Positions 17,021 to 25,664 are shown, numbered from the stretch's first letter. The stretch is DNA of 64,000 nucleotides from Salipiger thiooxidans (GCF_900102075.1 NZ_FNAV01000009.1:124001-188000), one strand, 5' to 3'. Numbers and translations are program-made. Notes: generated by a model not told the origin, from the sequence alone.

Positions 17021-17887
17021 ATGAAACGCCCCGAAATCTCGTTCGAATTCTTCCCGCCGCGCAACATAGAGGCGACGTTCCGTCTCTGGGACACCGTCCA
17101 GGCGCTGGCCCCGCTGAAACCGAACTTCGTCTCCGTCACCTACGGTGCCGGCGGCACCACCCGCGAGCTCACCCGCGAGGTCGTTGCCACCCTGCACAAG
17201 CACTCGGGCCTGCGGGTCGCGGCGCACCTGACCTGCGTCGACGCCACCAGGGCCGAGACCCTCGCCATCGCCGAGCAGTTCCGCGACGCCGGCGTGAAGG
17301 ACATCGTGGCGCTGCGGGGCGATCCGCCCAAGGGTGCCTCGGGCTTCACCCCGCACCCCGAGGGCTTCGGCAGCTCGGTCGAGCTGATCGAGGCGCTGCG
17401 CAAGACCGGCGATTTCAACATCCGCGTCGGCGCCTACCCCGACGTGCACCCCGAGGCCGCCAATGCCGCCGCCGACGTGGAGTGGCTGAAGCGCAAGCTC
17501 GACGCCGGTGCCTCCGAGGCGCTGACCCAGTTCTTCTTCGAGGCCGAGACCTTCTTCCGCTTCCGCGACGCCTGCGCCAAGGCCGGCATCGAGAAGCAGA
17601 TCGTGCCGGGGATCCTGCCGATCGAGAACTGGAAGGGCGCACGCCGCTTTGCCGAGGCCTGCGGCACCAAGGTTCCGGCATGGGTGATCGAGGCTTTCGA
17701 GGCCGCCGAGCGTGACGGTCGCCAGGACCTGCTGGCCACCGCGATCTGCACCGAGCTTTGCACCGAGCTGCTCGAGAACGACGTCGACAAGCTGCACTTC
17801 TACACGCTGAACCGTCCGGAACTGACCCGCGACGTGTGCCTCGCGCTCGGCATCGCGCCCGAGACGACGCTGGAAAACGTCGCCTGA
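17021..17887 (+). CDS. metF: Methylenetetrahydrofolate reductase [NAD(P)H]
   Basis: This 288-residue TIM-barrel flavoenzyme reduces 5,10-methylene-THF to 5-methyl-THF, the methyl donor for methionine. Visible family motifs are ISFEFFPPRN (catalytic Glu), VSVTYGAGGTTRE, AHLTCVDATRAE, ALRGDPP and GAYPDVHPEA. The C-terminal LHFYTLNRPELT is typical. The ATG at 17021 begins at the conserved core; a start at 16982 would add 13 residues without homology. It is divergent from metR and probably controlled by it. The only clear methionine genes in the window are this pair and metA at 33.4 kb. Confidence 0.97.
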   Translation: MKRPEISFEFFPPRNIEATFRLWDTVQALAPLKPNFVSVTYGAGGTTRELTREVVATLHKHSGLRVAAHLTCVDATRAETLAIAEQFRDAGVKDIVALRGDPPKGASGFTPHPEGFGSSVELIEALRKTGDFNIRVGAYPDVHPEAANAAADVEWLKRKLDAGASEALTQFFFEAETFFRFRDACAKAGIEKQIVPGILPIENWKGARRFAEACGTKVPAWVIEAFEAAERDGRQDLLATAICTELCTELLENDVDKLHFYTLNRPELTRDVCLALGIAPETTLENVA

Positions 17888-17923
17888 GATCCCGGTCCCG
17901 GCCCCTGAGGCCCGGAATACCGA

Positions 17924-17957
17924 GGCCGGCACGCGCGTGATCGCGACGCTGCCGGCC
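17924..17957 (+). terminator. Possible weak metF terminator
   Basis: GGCCGGCA and TGCCGGCC are perfect 8-nt arms around an 18-nt loop, 37 nt after metF. There is no T tract. Confidence 0.3.
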
Positions 17958-18146
17958 CGCCGCCGCATTGTCGCCTTACCTTCTGGTTAACCCTGCTCAA
18001 AAGGCGCAAGGACGAGGCAATGCGCGACTCGATCGCGAAGGCCTACCAGCACGTGCCGCAGGCAGCTGGCACCTAATGGCGCCCTTGCCGCTCTTGCCTG
18101 TTTCGCGGGTTTTCCCACGCGGCCGAGTGCCGGACAGCCCGTCATC

Positions 18147-18419
18147 GTGCCTTTCGCAGTCTTCGGCCTGCCCCGGCCACTCTCTCACGCGCTCGCCACA
18201 GGGCTCGCTTCGGTGCCCTCCGGGCTCTTCGGCCTTGCGTTTGTGGCCGGACTGGCGCTCTGCCTCCGGCCCGAGCGCGGCGACAGCACCGTGCAGGCAC
18301 CCGTCGTGCCGCGCCGTCCGCAGATGCGCCGGCTTTCCCCCGAGGCCCCCGCCGCCAGCGCAACGCCTGACATGCGAACGCCCCGAAAAATGGCGAATTC
18401 CCGGGCGCTTACCCACTGA
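18147..18419 (+). CDS. Doubtful small membrane-anchored protein
   Basis: A GTG-started frame of 90 codons has high GC at third positions and one hydrophobic segment (about residues 12-41), followed by an arginine/proline-rich tail. There is no convincing ribosome binding site and I recognise no family. Overlapping frames on both strands are comparably long, so this may not be a gene. Confidence 0.25.
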   Translation: MPFAVFGLPRPLSHALATGLASVPSGLFGLAFVAGLALCLRPERGDSTVQAPVVPRRPQMRRLSPEAPAASATPDMRTPRKMANSRALTH

Positions 18420-18505
18420 ACGTCCGGGAATGTCGGAACGGCTGTTCCCACCGGCGCCGCATTCGGTCTAGGCTCGGATCAAAACGTCAAAGGGGGCAGT
18501 GGCAG

Positions 18506-19288
18506 GTGCGGCTCATCGTATTCACCGATCTGGATGGAACGCTCCTCGACCATGCGAGCTACAGCCATGCCGCCGCGGCCCCGGCGCTGGCGGCGCTGGC
18601 CGAGCGCGAGATCCCGCTGATCCTCGCCAGTTCCAAGACCGAAGCCGAGATCACGCAGCTGCACACCGAGCTCGGCCTCGGCGACTGGCCCATCATCGTC
18701 GAGAACGGCGCCCGCAGCCTGCGCCCCGGCGCCCCGGACGCCGACCGCAGCGACTATGCCCGGCTGCGCGCGGCGCTCGGGACGCTGCCGGAGGACCTGA
18801 TGGTCCACTACCGTGGTTTCGGCGACATGAGCCATGCCGAGGTGGCCGAGCTTACCGGACTTCCCTTGGCTGCGGCCGGTCTCGCCCGGCAACGCAGCTT
18901 CACCGAACCCGGTCTCTGGAGTGGCGACGCCGCCGGGCTCGAGGCCTTTCTCGCGGCGCTCGGGCGTGAAGGCATCACCGCGCGCAGCGGCGGACGGTTC
19001 CTAACGCTCTCCTTCGGGGGCACCAAGGCACAGCAGATGGCGGGGATCATGGCCGATCTCGACCGCGACACAGCCATCGCGCTCGGCGATGCGCCCAACG
19101 ACGTCGAGATGATCGAGACCGCCGATTACGGCGTCGTCATCCGCAACGACCACGGCAAGGGCATCCCGCCGCTTGCCGGGGAAATCACAGGCAGGATCCT
19201 CCGCAGCGAGGCGCCCGGTCCCCAGGGGTGGAACGCCTCGGTTCTGGCGCTTCTGGCGCGGCTCGATCGCAACGGGAGAGCAGACTGA
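18506..19288 (+). CDS. HAD phosphatase, mannosyl/glucosyl-3-phosphoglycerate phosphatase family
   Basis: This is a 260-residue HAD type IIB phosphatase. Motif I is FTDLDGTLLD (Asp8 nucleophile, Asp10), motif II includes ILASSKTEAEI, the motif III lysine is expected in GGTKAQQM, and motif IV is GDAPNDVEMIE. The family dephosphorylates glycosyl-3-phosphoglycerate to mannosyl- or glucosylglycerate, compatible solutes. The next gene starts immediately after the stop and encodes a glycosyltransferase of the synthase type, which strengthens the pathway call. The start is GTG, preceded by AAGGGGG. Whether the sugar is mannose or glucose cannot be read from the sequence. Confidence 0.82.
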   Translation: MRLIVFTDLDGTLLDHASYSHAAAAPALAALAEREIPLILASSKTEAEITQLHTELGLGDWPIIVENGARSLRPGAPDADRSDYARLRAALGTLPEDLMVHYRGFGDMSHAEVAELTGLPLAAAGLARQRSFTEPGLWSGDAAGLEAFLAALGREGITARSGGRFLTLSFGGTKAQQMAGIMADLDRDTAIALGDAPNDVEMIETADYGVVIRNDHGKGIPPLAGEITGRILRSEAPGPQGWNASVLALLARLDRNGRAD

Positions 19289-20509
19289 ATGGCCGACTTC
19301 CAGCAGAACGGCAATATCGCGCAGTTCCACAACCTGCGCTCACGCCCCCTCGAAGAGCTGGTCTACGAGCTCGAAACCTTTTCCCAGAGCCGCAGGATCT
19401 CGCTGATCCTGCCCTCGCTCTATTCCGAGCTCGAGGGTGACGCGCTGCCCAACATCCTGCGCGAGCTGAGCAAGGTCAGCTACCTGCACCGGATCATCGT
19501 CGGGCTCGACCGAGCCGACGAGGCACAGTATCGCCACGCCCGCGCGTTCTTCTCGGTGCTGCCGCAGCAAACCACGGTGATCTGGAACGACAGCCCGCGC
19601 ATGCTGCAGATCATGGGCCGGCTCGAGGCGCTGGGGCTCGCCCCGCAGGAGCCGGGCAAGGGCAAGAACGTCTGGGGCTGCATGGGCTACCTGATCTCCT
19701 GCGCCGACAGCGCGGTGATGGCGATCCACGATTGCGACATCGTCACCTACACGCGCGAGATGCTTGACCGGCTGGTCTACCCGGTGGCGAACCCGACGTT
19801 TTCCTACCAGCTTTCCAAGGGCTTCTACCCCCGCGTCGGCAACAACAAGCTGAACGGACGGGTCACCCGCCTGCTGGTCTCGCCGCTGCTGATCGCGCTC
19901 AAGCGCACCATCGGCGACCGTGACTACATCGACTACCTGCGCGCCTTCCGATACCCGCTCTCGGGCGAGATGGCGCTGCGCACGGGTCTCTTGCCCGACC
20001 TGCGCATCCCCTCGGACTGGGGGCTCGAGATCGGGGTGCTGTCGGAGGCGTGGCGCAACCTCGGGCCGCGACAGGTCTGCCAGGTCGAGATCGCCGACGT
20101 CTACGACCACAAGCACCAGGATCTCTCGCCCGAGGACGCGAGTCAGGGCCTGTCGCGCATGTCCACCGACATCTGCAAGGCGATCTACCGCAAGCTCGCC
20201 GCCGACGGCACGGTGTTCACGCCGCATGTGTTCCGCACACTGAAGGCCACCTACTACCGCTCGGCGCTCGACCTGCTCGAGGCCTATTGGGCAGATGCCA
20301 AGATGAACGGGCTCGCCATCGACCGCCATGCCGAGGAGCGCAGCATCGAGATGTTCGGCGAGAACATCGTGCGCGCGGGGCAGCTCTTCATCGAGAACCC
20401 GCAGGAGACGCCGTTCATTCCGACGTGGAACCGCGTGCACTCGGCCGACCCCACGCTGCTTGCCGATTTTCGCGCCGCCGTCGCCGCCGACACCGAAGAA
20501 TTCGGCTGA
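19289..20509 (+). CDS. Glycosyltransferase, probable glycosyl-3-phosphoglycerate synthase
   Basis: The protein has 406 residues and a GT-A-like fold: an N-terminal nucleotide-sugar region (RRISLILPSLYSELEG), the metal-binding DXD-type motif HDCDIVTY at about 147-154, and a conserved YPLSGEMALR in the acceptor part. It resembles GT81 glucosyl-3-phosphoglycerate synthases. The ATG abuts the stop of the HAD phosphatase (TGA-ATG), so the two are co-translated. Together they would turn NDP-sugar plus 3-phosphoglycerate into a charged osmolyte. The donor (GDP-mannose, GDP-glucose or UDP-glucose) is unresolved. Confidence 0.78.
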   Translation: MADFQQNGNIAQFHNLRSRPLEELVYELETFSQSRRISLILPSLYSELEGDALPNILRELSKVSYLHRIIVGLDRADEAQYRHARAFFSVLPQQTTVIWNDSPRMLQIMGRLEALGLAPQEPGKGKNVWGCMGYLISCADSAVMAIHDCDIVTYTREMLDRLVYPVANPTFSYQLSKGFYPRVGNNKLNGRVTRLLVSPLLIALKRTIGDRDYIDYLRAFRYPLSGEMALRTGLLPDLRIPSDWGLEIGVLSEAWRNLGPRQVCQVEIADVYDHKHQDLSPEDASQGLSRMSTDICKAIYRKLAADGTVFTPHVFRTLKATYYRSALDLLEAYWADAKMNGLAIDRHAEERSIEMFGENIVRAGQLFIENPQETPFIPTWNRVHSADPTLLADFRAAVAADTEEFG

Positions 20510-20611
20510 GCCCCGCATCGCGCGGGCGGCGGCGCGCTGTTAGCGCCTTACAATCGTCATCGGAACCGTGCTAACCCGGCTGCGACGACATTCTACCGGA
20601 AAGGTCCGACC

Positions 20612-21259
20612 ATGATCACTCCCGCCGCCTCCAGCCTCGAAGCCGAGAAAATCTGCCGTCTCGCACCGGTCGTTCCGGTGCTTGTCATCGACGACGTGGC
20701 CCATGCCGCGCCGCTGGCCGAAGCGCTCGTCCGGGGCGGCCTGCCGGCGCTCGAGGTCACGCTGCGCACGCCCTGCGCGCTTGAGGCCATCGCCGAGATG
20801 GCCAAGGTCGAAGGCGGCGTGGTCGGCGCCGGCACCCTGCTGACCCCCGAGGACGTGGCCGCCGCCGTGGACGCGGGCGCCAGGTTCGGCGTCTCGCCCG
20901 GTGCCACCGACCGCCTGCTTGACGCCTGCGAGGAAGCCGGCCTGCCGCTGCTACCGGGCGCGGCCACCGCCTCCGAGGCCATGGCCCTGCTCGAGCGCGG
21001 CTACACCGTGCAGAAGTTCTTCCCGGCCGAGGCCTCGGGCGGCGCCCCCGCGCTCAAGGCCATCGGCGCGCCGCTGCCGCAGATCAGCTTCTGCCCGACC
21101 GGCGGCGTGAGCATGAAGAACGTCAACGACTACCTGTCGCTGTCGAACGTGCTCTGCTGCGGCGGCAGCTGGGTCGCACCCAAGGACAAGATGCTGTCCG
21201 GCGACTGGGCGAGCATCGAGGCGCTCGCGGCCGAGGCGGCGAAACTCTCGCGCGGCTGA
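20612..21259 (+). CDS. eda: KDPG/KHG aldolase
   Basis: This 215-residue class I aldolase of the Entner-Doudoroff pathway cleaves 2-keto-3-deoxy-6-phosphogluconate to pyruvate and glyceraldehyde 3-phosphate. The catalytic glutamate is in LEVTLRTP (about residue 46), and the Schiff-base lysine is in VQKFFPAEASGG (about 135). The phosphate-binding loop is FCPTGGVS. AAGG lies upstream of the ATG. No edd or zwf is adjacent, so it is a stand-alone copy here. A strong intrinsic terminator follows. Confidence 0.95.
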   Translation: MITPAASSLEAEKICRLAPVVPVLVIDDVAHAAPLAEALVRGGLPALEVTLRTPCALEAIAEMAKVEGGVVGAGTLLTPEDVAAAVDAGARFGVSPGATDRLLDACEEAGLPLLPGAATASEAMALLERGYTVQKFFPAEASGGAPALKAIGAPLPQISFCPTGGVSMKNVNDYLSLSNVLCCGGSWVAPKDKMLSGDWASIEALAAEAAKLSRG

Positions 21260-21299
21260 CGTCTGTCCGCCGGCCGTCAGACGGGCCGGCACACAGGCC

Positions 21300-21340
21300 A
21301 AGGGCCGCCCGCACGAACTGCGCGGCGGCCCTTTTGTTTC
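21300..21340 (+). terminator. Intrinsic terminator after eda
   Basis: AAGGGCCGCC pairs with GGCGGCCCTT, with an inner CGC/GCG helix, and is followed by TTGTTT. Confidence 0.9.
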
Positions 21341-21465
21341 CCATGGAGAAACAGACTGACAATCTCTGCGGGGCTGTTACCGGGCCGTTTTCAGACCGCA
21401 CTTCCGCTCGGGAGCCCCCACTAGGGACAACGCTTAGATTTATGCTGACGGCGGTCGCCCCGGCG

Positions 21466-22581
21466 TCAGCCGATCAGCCCGCCGCCCTGCGCATTGGTCT
21501 CTTCATAGAAGCGACGCAGGCGTTGGAGCGCGATGCGCAGCACCACCTTGCCGGACCGCGCCGCCCAGCCCATGCGCCTCTCGGTCGCCTCGAGCCCCTC
21601 GAGATAGCAGCAACACTGCAGCGCCACATCGCCCAGACCCGGCCCAAGCTCGCGCAGCGCCGAGATGAAGCGGGCGCGCGCCGCCTCGGGGCCGCGCGGC
21701 CGGTCGGAGCGGTTGGCGGGCTCGGCGTCGGCGGTGAGGAACATGTCCCAGTTCTGCACCAGCCGCGGCCCCATCTGCGCCAGCTCGAAATCCTCGCGCA
21801 GCCGTTCGCCGGCGCGCACCAGCTCATCCGACAGGAACGGCGTTCCGTTGCGGTCGCGACGGCGCGAGAGCAGGATCAACGGGCTCTCGGCCATCAGGTG
21901 GCGACGACGCGCCAGCGGGTCGGAATCGGCTGCCTCCATCGCCGCTTCGGCCTCGGCCGAGGTCCCGAACCCGGCCTGGGCCTCGGCAAAACCACGCAGC
22001 TTGTTTTCCTGTTCTGCCAACAGCTTGCTGAGCGCGGTGCGGCCCGCCGCGGTGATCCGGTAACGCGAGATCCGGCCTGGCGACTCGCAGGCGATCCAGC
22101 CCTTCAGCGCCATCGCCTGGGCAATCGGCGCCTCGACCACGGCGGTGCGGGTCGAGCCGCCGTCGCCGGTGTCGCGCACCACAACCGCCTTGTCCATTTC
22201 CGCTGCGACCGCCAGCACCGCGCCGCTTTCGCAGAGCCGACGCAACACCCGCCGCGCCTCGCGAGCCAACATGGCCGCGTCGGGCGTCATCTCGTCCCGT
22301 TGAGGCTCTTTCATCGTAACGAACTCCTTGTTGCGTCCCGTCTCCGACGCTTGCACCTGAAGCTTTCCCAACCTCGTCAAGGCGCCGTCGACCAGTGGAT
22401 CGTCCCGCAGCGTCTCGATCCGTCGCACCTGGCGGAGGACCGTGGACGCGTGGCACCCCGCCAATCGAGCAAGCTTGCGTATCGCCTCCCCGCCTTCTGT
22501 ATGGGCGAGGTAATGCCTGGCGTCGTCCGGCACCCAGGCCGGCAACCGCCTCAGCACGTCTGTGTCTGAACGGTAAATCAT
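21466..22581 (-). CDS. DUF6456 helix-turn-helix protein
   Basis: The protein has 371 residues. An N-terminal helix-turn-helix is suggested by LARLAGCHASTVLRQVRRIE (about residues 36-55). A second winged-helix-like segment is around residues 125-185 (GWIACESPGRISRYRITAAG). The C-terminal DUF6456 domain (about 215-371) includes SPLILLSRRRD and FLSDELVRAGERLREDFE. It is probably DNA-binding and its targets are unknown. The ATG at 22581 has GGGGA close upstream; an extra 18 codons to 22635 look unrelated. It is divergent from the DUF6477 gene, an arrangement I recall from other Rhodobacteraceae, with a palindrome between them. Confidence 0.8.
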   Translation of the reverse strand: MIYRSDTDVLRRLPAWVPDDARHYLAHTEGGEAIRKLARLAGCHASTVLRQVRRIETLRDDPLVDGALTRLGKLQVQASETGRNKEFVTMKEPQRDEMTPDAAMLAREARRVLRRLCESGAVLAVAAEMDKAVVVRDTGDGGSTRTAVVEAPIAQAMALKGWIACESPGRISRYRITAAGRTALSKLLAEQENKLRGFAEAQAGFGTSAEAEAAMEAADSDPLARRRHLMAESPLILLSRRRDRNGTPFLSDELVRAGERLREDFELAQMGPRLVQNWDMFLTADAEPANRSDRPRGPEAARARFISALRELGPGLGDVALQCCCYLEGLEATERRMGWAARSGKVVLRIALQRLRRFYEETNAQGGGLIG

Positions 22582-22686
22582 TTCAATGTCCCCAAGGTCA
22601 GTCTTATCCACAGGATTTTCCCCAGACCTTCGCAACCTTGGAGAGAGCTGGTTACCCGTTCGTTAACACTGAAGGCAGTGCGGTCA

Positions 22687-22701
22687 AATTAGCGCCTAAT
22701 T
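22687..22701. promoter_or_regulatory. Palindrome in the DUF6456/DUF6477 divergent promoter
   Basis: AATTAG-CGC-CTAATT is a perfect inverted repeat in an AT-rich stretch, 105 nt from the DUF6456 start and 98 nt from the DUF6477 start. It could be the binding site of the DUF6456 protein or another regulator. Confidence 0.45.
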
Positions 22702-22799
22702 ATAAACAAATCTGAACTGACCGGACTGCGGGAGCGGTGGTGCGGCAACACCCTTCAAGGCCGTGCCACGATTGCCGGGCACTCAGAAGGGACAGACCC

Positions 22800-23120
22800 A
22801 TGCAAGACATTCTCAGCCTTCTCTCGAGCCTGCGCCGACCGCGCCTGCTGATCCGCGCCGCCCGCATCGGGGCCGACGACTACCGCCGCGAGCACCACCT
22901 GTCGCGGATCCTCGGCATCGAGACGCCGATACGCTCCGGGCCCGCGCTGATGCAGCTGCTCGAGATCGAGGACGCCATGAACGGCCGCCGCCGCGCCGCC
23001 GACGGCGCCTATTCCGTCGCCCGCCACGTCGAGGTGCTGGCCGCGCTCATGGGCGAGGCCAGGCTGCTGGCCGCGTCCTCTGCCGGTCGTGCCGAGCCAT
23101 CACGCGATGGCGCCGTCTGA
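22800..23120 (+). CDS. DUF6477 family protein
   Basis: This is a 106-residue soluble, arginine-rich protein (MQDILSLLSSLRRPRLLIRA...). It is a short family I recall from Rhodobacteraceae only, without known function. AGAAGGGA precedes the ATG at 22800. It is transcribed divergently from the DUF6456 helix-turn-helix gene, and a shared palindrome lies between them, so the two are probably co-regulated. It converges on the methyltransferase gene at 23132. Confidence 0.75.
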   Translation: MQDILSLLSSLRRPRLLIRAARIGADDYRREHHLSRILGIETPIRSGPALMQLLEIEDAMNGRRRAADGAYSVARHVEVLAALMGEARLLAASSAGRAEPSRDGAV

Positions 23121-23131
23121 GGAGCCCGAGC

Positions 23132-24604
23132 CTACATGAAGCTGTCCGGCATCTCGGCCTTCTTCGCCGCGACGAAGGCGGACAGGGCTTCGTCGATGGC
23201 GGGGTCGAGCGCCGGCGGTTCGTAGCTTTCGAGAAGGTCGCGCACCCGTTCGGTGGCCAGCTTCATCGCATCGCGGCCCCCATCCTCGATCCATGCCTCG
23301 AAGGGGCGGTTGTCGAAGATGTCGGACTGCCAGCCTCCAGCCATCTCCGGCTCCCGGCCGAGGAAATGTCCACCCGGCCCTACCTCGCGCAGCGCGTCGA
23401 GCGCATCGTCCAGCCCGGCCTCCACGCCGCCCGCAAAGCCGTGCAGCACGCCCAGCCGGTCCGCGTCCATCACGAATTTCTCGTAGGACGAGACCAGCCC
23501 GCCCTCGAGCCAGCCGCAGGCGTGGAGCATGAAGTTCGCCCCGGACAGCAGCCCGTCGTTGAGCGACGCGGCGCTCTCGTAGGCGGCCTGCGCATCCGGC
23601 AGTCGCGCGCCCGTGAGCGCACCGCCCGCGCGATAGGGCAGCCCCAGGCGCCGCGCCAGCTGACCCGCGCCATAGGTGATCTGCGACGCCGCGGGCGTGC
23701 CGAAGCCGGTGCCACCGCCGTGGCGGTCCATGGTCGTCACGAAGGGCCCGAAGATCACCGGCGCCCCCTTGCGCACCAGCTGCGCATAGGCCGCGCCCGC
23801 CAGCACCTCGGCCAGCAGCTGCGCCAGCGTCCCCGCGACCGAGCCCGGCGTTGTCGCCCCCACCACCGCGAAGGGTGCCAGGATGCAGGACTGGTTGTGC
23901 GCCGCGTAGATCTCGAGCGCCCCGGTCATGGTGTCGTCGAAGGTGAGCGGCGAGCCGATGGTGATGAGCGAGGTCATCACGGTCTTCTCCCGCACCACAT
24001 CTTCGCCGAACAGGATGCCGCACATCTCGATGCAGTGCCGCGCGCGCGATGGCTCGGTCGCGGTGCCCATGAAGGGCTTGTCCGAAAGCGTCATGTGGGC
24101 GTGGAGCATGTCGAGGTGGCGCTTGTTGACCGGCAGGTCGGTGGGCTCGCAGACGGTGCCGCCGGAATGGTGCAGCCAGCGCGCCGTCTGGCCGAGCTTC
24201 ACGAAGTTGCGGAAGTCCTCGATGGTGGCGTAACGCTGTCCGCGCCCGGCGTCATGCACGAAGGGCGGCCCGTAGACCGGTGCCAGCACGAGGCCCCGGC
24301 CGCCGATCTCGACGCTGCGCGCGGGGTTGCGGGCAAGCTGGGTGAAGACGCCCGGCGCGGTCGCGCAGAGCTCGCGCGCGAGGCCGCGCGGGAGGCGCAC
24401 ACGCTCGCCCTCGATCTCGGCCCCGGCGCGGCGCCAGCGTTCCAGCGCCTCGGGGTTGTTGACGAAGTTGACGCCGACCTCCTGCAGGATGGTGTCGGCG
24501 GCCGCCTCGATGGCGTCAAGCGCGTCGTCGGAGAGCAGCTCGAGCTCGGGAATGGCGCGGGTGATCTCCGCCGTCTCGTCTGCCGTGCTGGTCCCGTCGT
24601 TCAT
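23132..24604 (-). CDS. MttB-superfamily (trimethylamine methyltransferase family) protein, non-pyrrolysine type
   Basis: The protein has 490 residues and is full length for the MttB superfamily TIM barrel. Recognisable segments are VNFVNNPEALERWRRAGAEI, LAPVYGPPFVHD, FGPFVTTMDRHGGGTGFGTP and YRAGGALTGARLPDAQAAYE. True MttB carries pyrrolysine at an in-frame UAG; this frame is uninterrupted, so it belongs to the non-Pyl branch whose characterised member MtgB demethylates glycine betaine. No corrinoid protein or methyltransferase partner gene is adjacent, so the substrate is open. The ATG at 24604 is chosen over one 11 codons earlier. Confidence 0.85.
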   Translation of the reverse strand: MNDGTSTADETAEITRAIPELELLSDDALDAIEAAADTILQEVGVNFVNNPEALERWRRAGAEIEGERVRLPRGLARELCATAPGVFTQLARNPARSVEIGGRGLVLAPVYGPPFVHDAGRGQRYATIEDFRNFVKLGQTARWLHHSGGTVCEPTDLPVNKRHLDMLHAHMTLSDKPFMGTATEPSRARHCIEMCGILFGEDVVREKTVMTSLITIGSPLTFDDTMTGALEIYAAHNQSCILAPFAVVGATTPGSVAGTLAQLLAEVLAGAAYAQLVRKGAPVIFGPFVTTMDRHGGGTGFGTPAASQITYGAGQLARRLGLPYRAGGALTGARLPDAQAAYESAASLNDGLLSGANFMLHACGWLEGGLVSSYEKFVMDADRLGVLHGFAGGVEAGLDDALDALREVGPGGHFLGREPEMAGGWQSDIFDNRPFEAWIEDGGRDAMKLATERVRDLLESYEPPALDPAIDEALSAFVAAKKAEMPDSFM

Positions 24605-24929
24605 CCGTCGTCTCCGCTGCTGCCGCGGGTGGCCCACCCGCGCGGGCCCACCCTATCGTCTCGACGCGCCAGAGTCCCCCCGCCGTCCCCCCGGCCCGGG
24701 ATATTCGACCTGCCCCTGCGCATCTAAGATTTATCTTCCATATTCATTTCTCGCGGGCGAGAGCCGCAGACCTGCCCTACCCGCAGATCAAGCCAATGAT
24801 AAGACGCCGAATTCCAAAGCTCCAGCAGTGTTAAAACGTTTTGAAGGATTGATCCCGTCTTAACCCTCCCCCGGGTAGCGTGCCCGTGGGGGGTTCATGG
24901 TGCCCAGGCGGGCCCGGCGGGAGGTGGAC
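24605..24929. other. Divergent intergenic region between the MttB-like and DUF2270 genes
   Basis: The first 110 nt next to the methyltransferase are GC-rich; the middle (24725-24860) is distinctly AT-richer and contains the palindrome at 24833-24842. No gene or RNA motif is recognised. CGGGAGGTGG just before 24930 is the ribosome binding site for the DUF2270 gene. Confidence 0.5.
24833..24842. promoter_or_regulatory. AAAACGTTTT palindrome
   Basis: A perfect 10-bp palindrome with a central CpG, as in many LacI-family operators, lies 97 nt upstream of the first DUF2270 gene. It is short enough to be coincidental. Confidence 0.3.
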
Positions 24930-25664
24930 ATGGCAGGCAAGGCAGACAGGGCCACGGTGGTCGACATGGGCGAGGTGATCCGGCGCGACGAAAGCCCGCC
25001 CGAAAACCCGGAATTCTCGCCGGCCGAGATCGGCGCCATCGCGCATCTCTACAGGGGCGAGGTCTATCGCTGTTCGGTCTGGCGCACCCGGCTCGACACC
25101 ACGACCAACTGGGCGGTGGTGACGCTGGGGGTGGCGCTCTCGATCTCATACGCCGCGCCCGACGCCTCGCCGCTGCCTCTGGTGCTGGTGGGCGTGCTGA
25201 ACCTTTTCTTCCTCACGCTCGAGGCACGGCGCTACCGCTATTGCGACAGCTGGCGCATCCGCTTCCGCACAGTGGAAAAGAACTTCTACGCGCCGATCAT
25301 CGACCCCGGTCAGGTCTGCGCGGAACCGGGCTGGCGCCAGCAGGTCGCGCAGGATTACGTCCGGCCCCAGTTCCGGATCTCCTACCTGCACGCGCTGGGG
25401 CGGCGCATCCGCCGCAGCTACCTCTGGATCATGCTGATCCAGCTCGCGGCGTTCCTCGGCAAGGTCGCCGTGCACCCGACGCCGGTGACCTCGCTGGACG
25501 AGGCGATGACCCGCGCTGACGTGGGTCTCATCCCGGGTGAGGTGCTGTTCGCCGGCGGCATCCTCTATCTCGTGGCGTTCTCCGGGCTCGCGATCTTCAG
25601 CGCCATCGCCGACCGCAAGGACTATCTCGAGAAAGACCTGCCCTATCCCGACGCGATCTACTGA
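24930..25664 (+). CDS. DUF2270 integral membrane protein, paralogue 1
   Basis: The protein has 244 residues. A soluble N-terminus contains FSPAEIGAIAHLYRGEVYR, followed by WRTRLDTTTNWAVVTLGVAL, which starts the first hydrophobic pair (about 65-105). A second hydrophobic pair is near 170-195 and 205-225. This is the DUF2270 family, of unknown function. The ATG at 24930 is preceded by CGGGAGGTGG. A paralogue lies at 26697, and 32 nucleotides (25092-25123 and 26850-26881) are identical between the two. A delta-class carbonic anhydrase gene sits between them on the same strand. Confidence 0.85.
   Translation: MAGKADRATVVDMGEVIRRDESPPENPEFSPAEIGAIAHLYRGEVYRCSVWRTRLDTTTNWAVVTLGVALSISYAAPDASPLPLVLVGVLNLFFLTLEARRYRYCDSWRIRFRTVEKNFYAPIIDPGQVCAEPGWRQQVAQDYVRPQFRISYLHALGRRIRRSYLWIMLIQLAAFLGKVAVHPTPVTSLDEAMTRADVGLIPGEVLFAGGILYLVAFSGLAIFSAIADRKDYLEKDLPYPDAIY

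Larger units (their letters stand above)
17888..18505. other. 618-nt region without a confident gene
   Basis: After metF there is a GGCCGGCA (17924-17931) / TGCCGGCC (17950-17957) inverted repeat that could be a weak terminator. The rest has several overlapping open frames on both strands and no database-like motif that I recognise. The best coding candidate is the small hydrophobic ORF at 18147-18419. AAGGGGG at about 18491 is the ribosome binding site of the next gene. Confidence 0.5.

Noticed and set aside
23132-24604. Pyrrolysine-containing MttB
   Set aside because: The frame has no internal UAG and no Pyl machinery is seen.
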